This document shows, one piece after another, positions 45,029 through 55,201 of a stretch of DNA of 64,000 nt. A program made the position numbers and the translations under genes. The stretch covers positions 4,771,631 to 4,835,630 of the forward strand of contig BCIO01000001.1 in NCBI GenBank assembly GCA_001599975.1. Direction: 5' to 3'. Origin of the DNA: Cystobasidiopsis lactophilus. Taxonomy: Eukaryota; Basidiomycota; Agaricostilbomycetes; Agaricostilbales; Chionosphaeraceae. How positions within the stretch are numbered: position 1 is the first letter of the stretch; each line of letters opens with the position of its first letter. The notes beneath the pieces are model-generated. The model made no database searches, was not told the DNA's origin, and worked only from the letters and a program-made list of their open reading frames with translations.

Positions 45029-45762
45029 CCTCCTAACGACCTCCCTTTGAACGAACAAAACCCTAATTCGCCTAACCCGACACGCCCCTGTACTCTAACT
45101 CTTCGGGACCTTTCCTCTCCAAAGGACGCTGCCTTTTTCGCTTTTTCACTCTTCTGATCCATGCTTCGGTTGAGCCGAGTTGGATTTGAGGCTACACTTG
45201 TAATCAAACCCCCATTCACTTTGCCCTGCGCTTGCAATTTTCTTGGACTTGGCCCATGGCTCTTTTGAACTCGTGTTCTTGCTCTTGCTCGCTCTCGAAT
45301 GCTTGTTAAGGGTTTGAGACTGTCGTCCAGCATTGACGATGCATGCCTTGCTGGCCGCTCGAGGAAAGGCCACCGGAAGGCAGCTTCTCGGCTTTGACAA
45401 TCCTTGGGCCACTTTGTCCATCCTGGGCTCCCCGTTTGCTTCTGCATTGAATGCTTATGGTTCTCTTCGCGAGATAGAGGGTGCTCCCGACGCTCTTGCG
45501 CTTGCCCCAAGCTGTCCAGCGCTGTTTCTTGCCCTTCTGCAGCTGACCGCCTGTTCCAGCTCTGCTTCGCGTCAGACAGTCCTCATACGCTGCTCCAGAA
45601 TTGGACCCCATGAACGCTTCTGAGTTTCGTATAGGCCTCGGACATGAAGCAGCCGTTTCAGAGTCGCTGCTCGAGGGACCACTTGGCACGAGACCATGCC
45701 TTCTCGAGCGAGGTGGCGAGCGCCTTTCCTCTCTGACAGCTACCAGTGCCAGGACAGATACA
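45029..45762. other. Intergenic region upstream of FWxP copy 2
   Basis: About 730 bp. It contains the 3' flank of the GPI protein gene and, from about 45343, the conserved block shared with 47248. Open frames on both strands exist, but comparison with the second copy shows indels that break the minus-strand frame. The plus-strand frame shows no excess of silent changes, so the block is not clearly coding. Confidence 0.45.
45343..45690 (+). repeat. Conserved upstream block, copy 1 (partner 47248-47610)
   Basis: The block begins gctcgaggaaaggccaccgg and includes cggaaggcagcttctcggct and aggcctcggacatgaagcag, shared with the second copy. By eye it is roughly 80 percent identical over about 340 bp, with scattered indels. 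It lies just 5' of FWxP copy 2, as the partner lies 5' of copy 3. Confidence 0.75.
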
Positions 45763-46995
45763 ATGAACCGAGCGAATCAAGGCCGGCGGATAGACACCTA
45801 CGAAAGCCCTCACGAAGGCCATCCTCCTTTGCTGGTCTTCCGTATGGGCGTTCAGCCGGAGCCGGCTCTTGGTCATTATATGCGCGAGCTTCATGGGTTG
45901 AACTGGGAGAAACGCCTGTCTCTCTGTCCGATCGGAAGGGTACGTTGCTTCTAACACAACGGTTCCGACGCTTAAAGTGACAGCGAACGCAGGAGGTCTT
46001 CGAGCGCCGTTTTCATCAGGAGTGGCCGCCCAGTGAGACGATAGAGCTTGCTGCAGTTGCTATTGGCGCCAAACTCCATTGCATGGGTCGCTTTTGGGCT
46101 CCTTCGGGCTTGCCTTACGCCTGTCTTCTTACTTTCGATCTTCACAAATCGGAGAAAGCGGATTTGCTCAACATCATGAATTGGGTGGCTGCCGACTGCG
46201 CCCAATTCTTGGACCGTTGGCTTTTGTTTCCTACGAATTCCCCTGTGAAACCCTTTCCGCGCTTCCCAGAAGACTCCACTCCTCGCCACGCTGCGTCCAC
46301 GCCCTCCATACTTTCTCCCGTCGCCCTGTCAGACATCCCGGAAACGTTCGAAGAGCTCAAACTTCGACTCAAAAATGCAGATGGGTCGAGCAACTATGTT
46401 CACGGTTTCGGCCGCACAGGAGAGGTCAATTTTGACTATTTCCAAGCGCTGATGATAAGGTTGTTACAAATATTTCGAACATTGGTGACCGCCAAGGTGC
46501 TCGTCATTGTGCCCTTGACGAAGGTTTGTCGCTGTCAATGATCCCTCTCATTGCTGACTTCTTCTATTCACTACAGGGTCGCCTCGAAGACATATGTCTT
46601 GAATCTGTGATTTTACTACCTACACAAGATGTAAGGACCCCGTTAGAGATCTCACACTCGATCTTTGACGTTGATCCACTCGGCAGGCCATGTTTGCCTT
46701 GATTGGCACCCACGTGTACTTCTGTGCAGAATGGGAATGGCCTACGGAGAGAAGACCTCCAAACATGGAACATCGAATCCTCGGACGAGGATTCATAGCT
46801 CCCCATGTTGTCGACTTGGCCCAGCTCGCTTTCGCTTCTCATGCGCACGCCGAGGCTTCGCGGGGTGGCGACTCTGGCTGGCACGCTGGACTAGGAAGAC
46901 AAGCCAACGACTTTCTCCGCTCTTGCGAGGTGCTGGGACCCGATGAAACCGTGAAGATTGCTGCGGCGAAGGGGGTACGTGAAGCAAGGGCCTAG
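45763..46995 (+). CDS. Unknown FWxP-family protein, copy 2
   Basis: The first exon is tentatively from Met 45763 (MNRANQGRRIDTYES) to about 45939. The second exon runs from about 45991 and carries EVFERRFHQEWPPSE, AVAIGAKLHCMGRFWAPSGL, DLHKSEKADLL and VAADCAQFLDRWL. A small exon (about 46577-46628) holds GRLEDICLESVILLPTQD. The last exon has MFALIGTHVYFCAEWEWP and DLAQLAFASHAHAEASRGG, and ends at 46995. Order and spacing match copies 1 and 3. Protein identity to copy 3 looks to be only about 40 percent in the core, far below the identity of the shared upstream DNA. Confidence 0.62.
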
Positions 46996-47089
46996 CACAC
47001 GGTCAGTTGGCGTTTACTGCATGCCGAGGCTCCCTGCCGCACTGTCTTGTATTTTAGTATGCTCTCCTCAGTCTTATACTTCTATAGCA

Positions 47090-47172
47090 TGCACCACCCG
47101 GCCCTTCTTGTACTCCAAACCTTTTCCTCGACCTCTTGCCACCAACCCAAGTGGGCATCTCCACCAGGATTT
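47090..47172 (-). repeat. Copied 3'-terminal fragment of the PIG-M gene
   Basis: cctcgacctcttgccacc and cccaagtgg here match 49170-49202, the region encoding the last residues and flank of the mannosyltransferase. Similarity continues weakly to about 47172/49232. The fragment is too short to encode anything and marks the right boundary of the duplicated segment. Confidence 0.7.
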
Positions 47173-47247
47173 TGCCTGGCATCTGTTGTCACGCCCTCCA
47201 GCACTCCCGCTCTTTCTTGTTCTTTGTGAACTGCAGCTTTGCTACTC

Positions 47248-47610
47248 CATGCCTCGCTGCCGCTCGAGGAAAAGCTACCGGAAGGCAGCTTCTCGGCTTT
47301 GTCAATTTCTTCTCACCGTGTCACTCTGCCGACCTGCGCTCTCCGTTTCGTTCTGAATCGAATGCTTGTGATTCTCTGAGCGAGAAAGAGGTCGCTCCCG
47401 ATGCTGTTGCGCTTGCCCCAAGCCGTCCAGCGCCGTTTCTGGCCCTTCTGCAACAGTGACCGCTTGTTCCAGCTCCGCTTCGGTCTGACAGCAATTCTCG
47501 CACGCTGCTCCAGAGTTGGACCCCATGGATTTGCTTTTGAGTTTTGTGTAGGCCTCGGACATGAAGCAGCCGTTTCAGAGTCACTGTCCGGGGAGACTCC
47601 CTTGCACGAG
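47248..47610 (+). repeat. Conserved upstream block, copy 2 (partner 45343-45690)
   Basis: This is the second copy of the block 5' of the FWxP genes, with the same order of conserved stretches (cggaaggcagcttctcggct, aggcctcggacatgaagcag). It differs from the partner by several short indels. Confidence 0.75.
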
Positions 47611-47754
47611 ACCATGGCTACCTGAGACCGAAATGCTCTTGGCCTCTTGCTCCGCGACCAGCAGTACTTTTAAGATACTTCCAGGCAGTCTCCTCTTTAA
47701 CGCGCCCTCTCATCTTGCCCGTCAACGTTCAGAACCCTACGACTTGGCTGAGCC

Positions 47755-49071
47755 ATGTCTTCTTCGGCAATGGTCGCATTTCCAGATTACCTCCAGCCAG
47801 AAGCGCCAAAGTGGCCTGTCTCGTTGTACGGCAAGCAGACTGGCCGTTATGTCGACGTTGGCAACGTCAACGTTGGAACCGTCCCAGTCGCCAACAGCGT
47901 CGCCATCCATATCAAATGGTTGCAAGAACTGGTTCATTGCTATGATCTCAGGGTCCATGCCATAAGAAAGGTTGGTCGGGCCTCATTAGCACTAGGAGAT
48001 TTTCGCATCTGACGATGACCAGGCCAATTTTCATTCCATCTTCGGGCGCGATTGGCCTCCTCAAAACGGCAACGCCGATTTAGTCATGGCTGTGGCCATT
48101 GACGATCAAATCCACTTCCAATCGTATTTTTGGGCTCCTTGCGGCATCCCTTTTACATGCACTCACACTCTCGACCTCACCAAATCGACGAGGGATGACT
48201 ACGAAAACGTCATCAATCAGGTCAAAGCCGATTGCACACGCTTCTTGGTTCGTTGGGACGTCATGCAAGGCATTTATGAGGAGGACAAGAAAACTCTGAG
48301 GATGCAACCTCAGCGCTTGCGTCCGCACAACCCTCTTCTTTCGAAGCTGCCCCCCACCTTGATCGCTCATCAACAGGCACCCGATTGCAAAATCCACTGG
48401 AAACCCATCCCATTGCCTCAAACTTTGGTTTCTGCTTCCGCATTGGTCATCACGCCAATCAGGGCACACCCACGCGCTGGCGATCAACTCGGTCGACAAG
48501 GCCAAGGCACTCACAAAGGCATTGTTTTTGGCGATGATTATATCACTTTATCTGCGGACAAACAAACCCGTCTCCGAGAGCTATTAAGCATGCTTGATGA
48601 GTTGGCAGCGAAAGAGTCTTTCAACTGGGGAACTCTGAAGAAAGTGAGTCGTGCCCGTTTTTCACACCCGACAATTCTGATTTGTTTCAATGGCATAGGA
48701 GCATATCGAGGAGATTGCGTGGAGCAGCATGAAATGGCCTGAAGGCACACCTGTAAGGAGACGATGTCATGTCCCCATCTATAAGGCTCCGCTCACTACG
48801 AAAATAGGCAGAAGTGGGCTTCGTCTTGATCGGACACCTCGTCTATTTCAGCGCGAAGTGGAAATTGGAGATCTCAGAGCCAGGCAGAACGCCAGCACAC
48901 CACCCATTTTTGGCTTGCCATGCGTTCGACCTAAGAAACCCCCTGCCAGTGCGGATGGACTACTGGCCCGACCTGTTCAGGCAGAGCTGCCAACGTTTTC
49001 TTGAATTGGCGGGCATGCTTCCTCGCGGATACCATCCGGAGTCCATGGCTATCACAGCGCGATTTGGGTAG
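47755..49071 (+). CDS. Unknown FWxP-family protein, copy 3
   Basis: Start at 47755 (MSSSAMVAFPDYLQPEAP). Exon 1 ends near RVHAIRK. Exon 2 carries VMAVAIDDQIHFQSYFWAPC, DLTKSTRDDYE and VKADCTRFLVRWD, and GIVFGDDYITLSADKQTRLR. A short exon carries IEEIAWSSMKWPEGTP. The last exon has EVGFVLIGHLVYFSAKW and DYWPDLFRQSCQRFLELAGM, ending at 49071. The block order matches copies 1 and 2. No known domain, signal peptide or membrane helix was seen. It is followed after 75 bp by the convergent PIG-M gene. Confidence 0.64.
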
Positions 49072-49146
49072 AATGGTGTGTCGGAAGGATCAAGCATTTC
49101 CTCAGAAAGCCCATGTTTTTTTTTCTTCTTGTATTCATCGCATGCA

Positions 49147-50501
49147 TCACCCTTCTTGTATTTGAAACCCTTTCCTCGACCTCTTGCCACCGATCCAAGT
49201 GGTCCTAACCATCTCCCCCAGAATCGCCACGTTGACCGCCTGGAAACCCAAGCTGGCCCACCACACTTCCTTAGCCACCGGTTGCCTTAAGAACTCGAGC
49301 GCATAAGCGCGGTGCAGCCACACAGCTTGGCCGCCCACCCAAAGCGCGGTCAGTGCCAGGGCGCGGGTGCGGGACATGGTGGATTTGATCAGGGCGAAAG
49401 GTAGGAGCCAGAGATACCACAGGAAGTACTGTTCGCCATCATCAAATGCAATTCGCAGGACGGAATGAGGGAGAGGCAAGAGACGAACTTGGGAAGTGCA
49501 CACCCGGTTGAAGGTGACGAAGGCGGCAGTTTGGAAGAACCAGCTCAGGCCAAGGTCATCCGGGCCGTAATAGAGGCCGAAGAGGAAGGTGAGGGCGAGC
49601 TGGGGTAGGAAGGTGGAGACAGGGGAGAGCGAGTCAGGTTGGAGTTGGAGAGGGTAGAAGGCCGGCGAGAAGTTGTGCGCCGAGTCGAGCCGAGTGAAGT
49701 GATAGAGGAACGCAGAGTCGACGAAAGGTTGTCCCCATCTGTGAGGCAGCGCCTTCAAATGAGACTTGGAGGATCACGAGGGAGAACGAGAACTCACACA
49801 AGAAACATGGCTGTGTTCAACGCCATGAAACTGGCAAAGGCCAACATTGAAAACTTCAAGCAAGGCCGATTGAAGAAGGCCAAAGGGTTGGAGGAGCCCG
49901 ACAGCCTGGCGAGGCAGGCGACGCCATAGACGAAGGGGTATATTTTGTAATGCGTCGCCAGCCCGAGCAGGACGGCGGCCAAGTTCCAATGTCCCGTTTC
50001 CGCCATCCACAGACATCCCAGAACTACGACGCCCAAGGTGGCCTCGGACGAACCGCGGGTGGAGATGTTGGCGATCATGGGGTTGAAGAGCCAGAGGGCG
50101 GCGACGGTCCACTTGATGCGGTCCCTGGAGACGTGGTTCTTCAAGTGTAACAGGCGAGCGAGGAGCAGGGCGATGGCGATGTCCGAGAGCGAGAACAGGA
50201 CCTTGCCGAACAGCGGGTGGAGCAGGTCATTGGGAGCGAGGAGCAGGGCCAACAAAGGCGTGTAGCGGTAAGTTTCCTCGGTGTAAGGGTCGCCCAGGTC
50301 CCAATTTCGACCCAGGTAGCCCGTAGCATGGTTCTCGGGCCCGGAAGAAGGGTGGAGGAGGAAGCGAGTGGCGTTGGAGAAGACGGCGTAGTCGATGTCC
50401 GTGTACTTCAAGTCATGGCGGGCATCGTGGAACTGGCCGTACGCGATCAACCCCAACCTCAAGAGGAAGGCGAGCAGGCAAAGCAAGCTGAAGGTCAGCA
50501 T
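49147..50501 (-). CDS. GPI14: GPI mannosyltransferase 1 (PIG-M/Gpi14 catalytic subunit)
   Basis: Start at 50501 (MLTFSLLCLLAFLLRLGL). The luminal motif YTDIDYAVFSNATRFLL carries the DxD acidic pair of GT-C mannosyltransferases. RYTPLLALLLAPN, GKVLFSLSDIAIALLLA, WLFNPMIANISTRGSSEA and THYKIYPFVYG follow the family. After an intron (donor GTGAGT near 49800), WGQPFVDSAFLYHFTRLD and HNFSPAFYP continue, then after a second intron YFLWYLWLLPFAL. The protein has many membrane helices and ends in a basic tail KRSRKGFQIQEG. It adds the first mannose to GlcN-PI in the ER lumen, feeding GPI anchors such as that of the protein at 44029. Confidence 0.92.
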
Positions 50502-50634
50502 GCAACTCGCCAACGCGCTCCAAGAGCAGCTCGACCTTCCCGCAATTTATTTTGTTCGCGTCCGGCCATCATCTTCGTCTGCAGTTCCGTGCTGCTTGGC
50601 GTTGTTTCTGCAAGCGAGCAGCCACTAGAGCACA
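50502..50634. promoter_or_regulatory. Short bidirectional promoter
   Basis: The start codons of PIG-M (minus) and the sirtuin (plus) are 133 bp apart. No other room exists for either promoter outside the coding regions. No TATA box was seen. Confidence 0.45.
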
Positions 50635-52548
50635 ATGCCGTGCAGGACTGTCACGCCCCAGTCGCCGCTGCCGGCGCAGAACGCCGTCCTCGACGCTGTC
50701 ATCTCCGCCAGGCGCATCGTCGTCCTCACCGGCGCGGGCATCTCCTGCTCCGCTGGCCTGCCTGTTGGTTGCCCTGCTGCTATTTGCCTGGGCCGCGCCT
50801 GAACGCCCGCTTGTTGGCGCGTCCGATGATTGCAGGACTTCCGCTCCAAAGATGGCTTGTACAACTTGCTCGCCTCCGCGTCGACCAGCTCGGGCTCGTC
50901 GTGCGACTCTGAGGACGAGGAGGAGCGACCCAAGAAGCGCGTCAGAGCCATCAAAGGCCAGGTAAGTCGCCAGCGTCTAAGCCTGGGCAGAGCGACGGGC
51001 TAGGATTAATTAAGAACGCGTTCAGGACCTGTTCTCGGCCAACATCTTCAGGGACTCCGAGTCGAGCTCGCTCTTCTTCAAGTTCATCTCCTCCCTCCAC
51101 TCCTTGACCACTCCCGCCCGGCCCACGCCGACGCACCAGTTCATCGCGACCCTCGCCAAGAAGGGCAGGCTGATCCGCTGCTACACCCAGAACATCGACT
51201 CGCTCGAGGAGCGCGCCGGCCTCACGCACGCGCTAGGGCACGACAAGAGCTGCAGCCTCGAAGGCGGCAAGTATAAGGGCGAGGTCGTCCAGCTGCACGG
51301 CCGTTTAGACCGCGTCAAGTGCTTGTGCGGCTTCAACGCGCCCTTCAAGCAGGAGTGGGTCGAGGAAATGGCGGAAGGCAACGCGCCATCGTGCCCAGGG
51401 TGCGACGAGACAGGTGCGTTGCGTCCCTACTTTGCAAATGACAGCTGAACTGAAGGTGGCGACAGCGGCTCTGCGGCGGAAGCGCAGCCAGCGGTCCATC
51501 AAGCAAGTCGGCCACTACGGCTGCCTTAAGCCCGACATTGTCATGTACGACGAGCCCACGCCGCTCGCCCACCAAGAGTCCATCAGCAAGATCCAGCACT
51601 TTGACCTCACCCGCCGCGTCGACCTCGTCCTCGTCATGGGCACTTCCCTAAAGGTTCGTGGTCGTTCTCCCCTCTGACACGAATGTGGTCTAAAGGCGAA
51701 GGCAATGGACAGATCAAGGGCTTCAAGGAGCTCGTCAAGGACTTCATTTTCCAGGCCAACGAGTACTCGGGGCGCGCCACCACCGCCGTCCTCGTCAACG
51801 CCTCTGACGTCGTGACCTCTGAATGGCACAAGGAGTTTGACTACTTTGGTTCGTCATCGTCCACACCTTCGCACACTTAAGACTTTGCTGACGGCAAGGC
51901 AACGCAACAGTCAAGGACAAATGCGACGACTTTGTGGAGCGGCTGCAAAAGAGGTGGAAGCAGACCAAGCCGGACGAGTGGCTCAAGCAGACAGCATTCA
52001 CCAACGTCGTTAACAAGCCCAGCTGCAGCACCAGCAAGCCGCTCGTTGTCAAGCGCCCCGGTGCCACCGCCGGGAACACCACCTCCTCCAAAAAGCCGCT
52101 GACCAAGGGCGTCCCCTTGTCCAACAAGGAGCCCACCAAGCGCGCTTCCTCTTCATCCAAAAAGCAACAGCAACCCGTCATTCCCGCGTCCGACGACGAC
52201 TCGGCCACTGAGGAGGAGGAAGAGGAGGAGAGCCCGCCCTCGCCTTTGAAACTTCTACCGGCCTTCGAGGTCAACCCTTTCAAGATGCCGCCGACCAACC
52301 CTCGCATCTCACCCCGTCGGGCCCTGACCGTGACCAAGCAAAAGGAGGACTCGTCCGTCATTTTCATGGGCTCGGCCAACATCCGCACCACGCCTTCCTC
52401 CCCCAAGTCCCCTTCCTCCCCCTACAGGAGGGTCACCAGGAAGCGGTCCAGATCCAGGTCTTTATCCGTCCCGCCCTCCATCATGATCAAGAGACCGTCC
52501 TGGGTCGAGGAGTCGTCCAGCTCGCAATCTCAATCCCAATCTCAGTGA
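50635..52548 (+). CDS. Sir2-family deacetylase, Hst3/Hst4-like
   Basis: The start at 50635 leads to the NAD-binding motif VVLTGAGISCSAGLP and, after an intron, DFRSKDGLYNLLASAS. THQFIATLAKKGRLIRCYTQ, NIDSLEERAGL, and the catalytic His in VVQLHGRLDRVKC follow. The four zinc Cys are in CLCG and CPGC. The class-Ib signature LKPDIVMYDEP and VLVMGTSLK, IKGFKELVKDF complete the domain. This matches Hst3/Hst4, which remove acetyl from histone H3 K56 after replication. The C-terminal ~230 residues are a disordered Ser/Lys/Glu-rich tail, ending SSSQSQSQSQ at 52548; such tails can control turnover, but no degron was identified. Confidence 0.88.
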
Positions 52549-52853
52549 ACGCCTTCTAACGACCAAACACACCAACGACTGGACACGACAAGAGCTTTCA
52601 ATATTTCACCCTACTTCGCATCTTTAGCATTCTTCATTTCACACCTCACATTTTTTCTCACACCACAATACGGACGCTTTGCTGGGTCACAAAGTAATTT
52701 GTTCTGCCTGGGTTTTTTAGAGGAATAGAACTAGCGTTATGGCTTGCCTGTTTGCTGGTGCCTTTCTAAGGCATCTGCTTTTCAATGTACAATCTAATAT
52801 GGCTCGACGAGACCTCTAATGCTGCGTGTATAACAAACTCTCGACTGGCCCGT
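52549..52853. other. Convergent 3' intergenic region
   Basis: About 300 bp lie between the stop codons of the sirtuin (plus) and the DUF1992 gene (minus). It is A/T-richer than its surroundings. No gene was seen. Confidence 0.5.
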
Positions 52854-54287
52854 TCACCGAGCCACCATCTCTCGCAGGGCCGAGCGGAAGGCTCGCCACA
52901 TGCTTTCCTTGACAGCCGGCTCTTCCTTGTCCGCTACACGGGACCGAACGTCGCCTTCCAGCACTTCGTCCGGGATTTGAGAGGGTGCGCCACCGGGTCG
53001 AGCTTGCGCTCGCTTGTGCAGCTCGGCTTGGATGATGGGCCCGCACTCGACGAAGCATTCGTCCAGCTCTTGCTCTAGCGAGTAGGCTGAGCGTCGGACA
53101 GCATAAGGGGCGATGGTGTTGTACACTCGAACAGCGTCGTTTCTGTACAACTCACGGGTGCGTCAGCCAAAAGGGAAGGCCGAAATGGAAGAGGGCAGGC
53201 CGTACATGACCTTAATGTTCTCCAAGTGGTACCCTCGCTCGCGATCGAGCCACTCTTGATCACGATAGGCGGGTGCCCGAGCAATAAACGAAGGCGTCAA
53301 GTAGCCCACACCGTCCAGTGTGAGCATACGGACTGCACGCCGGATCCAGCCGTCCCTTAGCTTGACCTTGAAGCCTTCGAGCTCGCGGTCCACCGTATTT
53401 TGCAGCTCGATCCAAGCAGGCGCCGCCCCTTGCTTTTGCACGATCCGGTTCATCAAGAAGCTCGTGTTGTCGATGAAAGGGTTGTCTTCCGCCTCGTCCT
53501 TCACAAAAGGCTTGCCTCGACCCTTGACGTTTTTGAAGAGGCCCTGCTGTCGAGCCCGCTCGATTCGGTCTTCCACCAGATTTGTCCAGTTACTAATGCT
53601 GCCCATCGGCCGTCGCTGTCATGTATATTGTAAGAGATGTGAAGGTCTTGAGACGCAGAGAAAGCCTTACCTCGCCCTCTTGCTGATATCGCCGACGACC
53701 TCTTTGGTGCTTGTCGCCTTCCTTGTAGTCGATCATGGCTTCTCGCGCATTGACTACGCGAGCTGCAACATCAATCTTCTTTCGAGAGCCGGGACGAGGA
53801 ATGGCGATGCCAGATCGAATGACAGGCACTCCGACATGGTGCCGAGGTGCGCGGTAAGTCGTCTCCCAAGGATAGCGTGCCGTCGCAACCGGCGTTGCTT
53901 GCTCGATTTCTTCAATGGATGCTGCTTCCAAGATCTCGCGCTCGGTAGGCTGCTGAATTTTCTTCTTCCAGCCTTCAATGCGCAATGGCTTGTGCCGGTC
54001 GATCAGCCTGATTGGCAAGGCAATGAGCTCGATCTTCGCTTTGAACAGGCAGTCATGATAGCTCACATGCGAAGTACGGCATCCTGGATGCGCTCCTCGC
54101 CTTCCCATATGTGATCCGTCTGAACCTGCTGCGCACGGCTTGGTGGCAAATTCTCTCTTTCCTCCGCCTCCGCTTGCTGTTTAAGGAACTCTGACGCCGA
54201 TTGACTCTGATAACGTCTTTGAGAGACTCTAGTCAGAGTGGAAAGCGCGCGAAGCCGCAGAGTGGCCATCTCCCATCGCCTCTCCAA
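52854..54287 (-). CDS. Mitochondrial DNAJC28-like protein (DUF1992)
   Basis: Start at 54287 or 54269 (MATLRLRALSTLTRVSQRRY), a basic, amphipathic presequence typical of mitochondrial import. After an intron, LIDRHKPLRIEGWKKKI and ATARYPWETTYRAPRHHVGV follow. The conserved DUF1992 core is SNWTNLVEDRIERARQQGLF, GRGKPF, DNPFIDNTSFLMNRIVQKQG and PAWIELQNTVDRELE. The last exon reads LYRNDAVRVYNTIAPYAV and ends at 52854. Animal DNAJC28 adds a J-domain, not visible here, as in other fungal members. It is thought to act as a mitochondrial chaperone-like factor; function is poorly known. Confidence 0.85.
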
Positions 54288-55201
54288 AAGTCGCGGCGGT
54301 CAAGGCGCAAGAAATTAATGCGCTATTTGCTCAGCTGGACTGCCTGCCTGCGCCTCCTGCTGGCTAGAACTACCCTTCAGATGATTTCCAGTTGGAGAGC
54401 TGGGCGATTGAAGCCGGTTTCGCTTGTCAGGAGGGCCGAAGCGAGTCCGCCGTAAAGCCTAGGACCAAGCTCTCTTGAACACCGATAAACGCACTGGTTC
54501 TGTCCTGATCCTTGTTTGTCCTCTTGCTCTAGAAACCACTCTCTCCGACCCGGGTCCGTTTCATTGCGCTGCCGAAACATTGCCCTCGGGAAGGGATCTT
54601 GCACGCTTCGTTCGTCCCCAGCACCCACGCTTTCCACCAGCTCTGACCTTCTCGATACGAGTAAGAGAAGTAAGAGAACATTGCATTGTTACCTTCTGTC
54701 GTGGCGTCGACGTCTGTGCGGAGGTTCTCCTGCTTGGCAGTTAGCACCCCTGGCGCGGATGATGCGGATCTGCACTTCGATCCAGTTGGCTTCCTATATA
54801 CGCACTACTCTTCTTCGTTTCACATTATGCTTCGTCTTGGTTCGAGTCGCGGGGGCTCAAGCAGCCAGAAAGCAAGCTCTTTTCGCCATGATTTGTGCGC
54901 GTCTTGGGGCTTGTACTGCTGCTTCGTCTTTAACTTGCTCCAGACGCGGCGCCGGCTTCCGGTTAACGGTGGTCAACAATATTAGTGTCCGACTTCAAAC
55001 GAGGGGCAACATCAAAGCCTTGGCGGAAGGTCTTGGCAGTCTAGCGCGAGGTCGGCACGATCGGCCTGGGGCTGGAGGAATTTTGTCAACAAAGCGCGTC
55101 TCTCCACCCTGCCCTCTTCAGGTATCGACCAACAACAGCGTTCCTTTGCACCCACACTCTTTTAACAACAATATACCTAGGCGAGAGCCGAAGTTCTAAC
55201 C
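54288..55201. other. Large intergenic region upstream of the metalloprotease
   Basis: About 914 bp, the longest gene-free stretch in the window. Overlapping open frames on both strands (up to about 230 codons on plus) lack domains and mutual consistency. A pyrimidine-rich tract near 55100-55170 probably belongs to the metalloprotease promoter. A small gene here cannot be excluded. Confidence 0.4.

Larger units (their letters stand above)
46996..47754. other. Intergenic region between FWxP copies 2 and 3
   Basis: This holds, in order, the 3' flank of copy 2, a copied fragment of the PIG-M gene 3' end (about 47090-47172), about 75 bp of single-copy DNA, and the second conserved upstream block (47248-47610). 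No further gene is supported. Confidence 0.55.

Noticed and set aside
45333-45623. 96-codon plus-strand open frame in the conserved upstream block
   Set aside because: The matching frame in the second block ends earlier, and the base changes between copies are not biased to third codon positions, so coding is not supported.
47302-47562. 86-codon minus-strand open frame (MSEAYTKLKSKSMGSNSG) in the second upstream block
   Set aside because: In the first block the equivalent frame is broken by short indels, so it is not a conserved gene.
54475-55199. Overlapping plus-strand open frames upstream of the metalloprotease
   Set aside because: They lack domains and splice consistency and overlap one another in different frames, so the region was left as intergenic.
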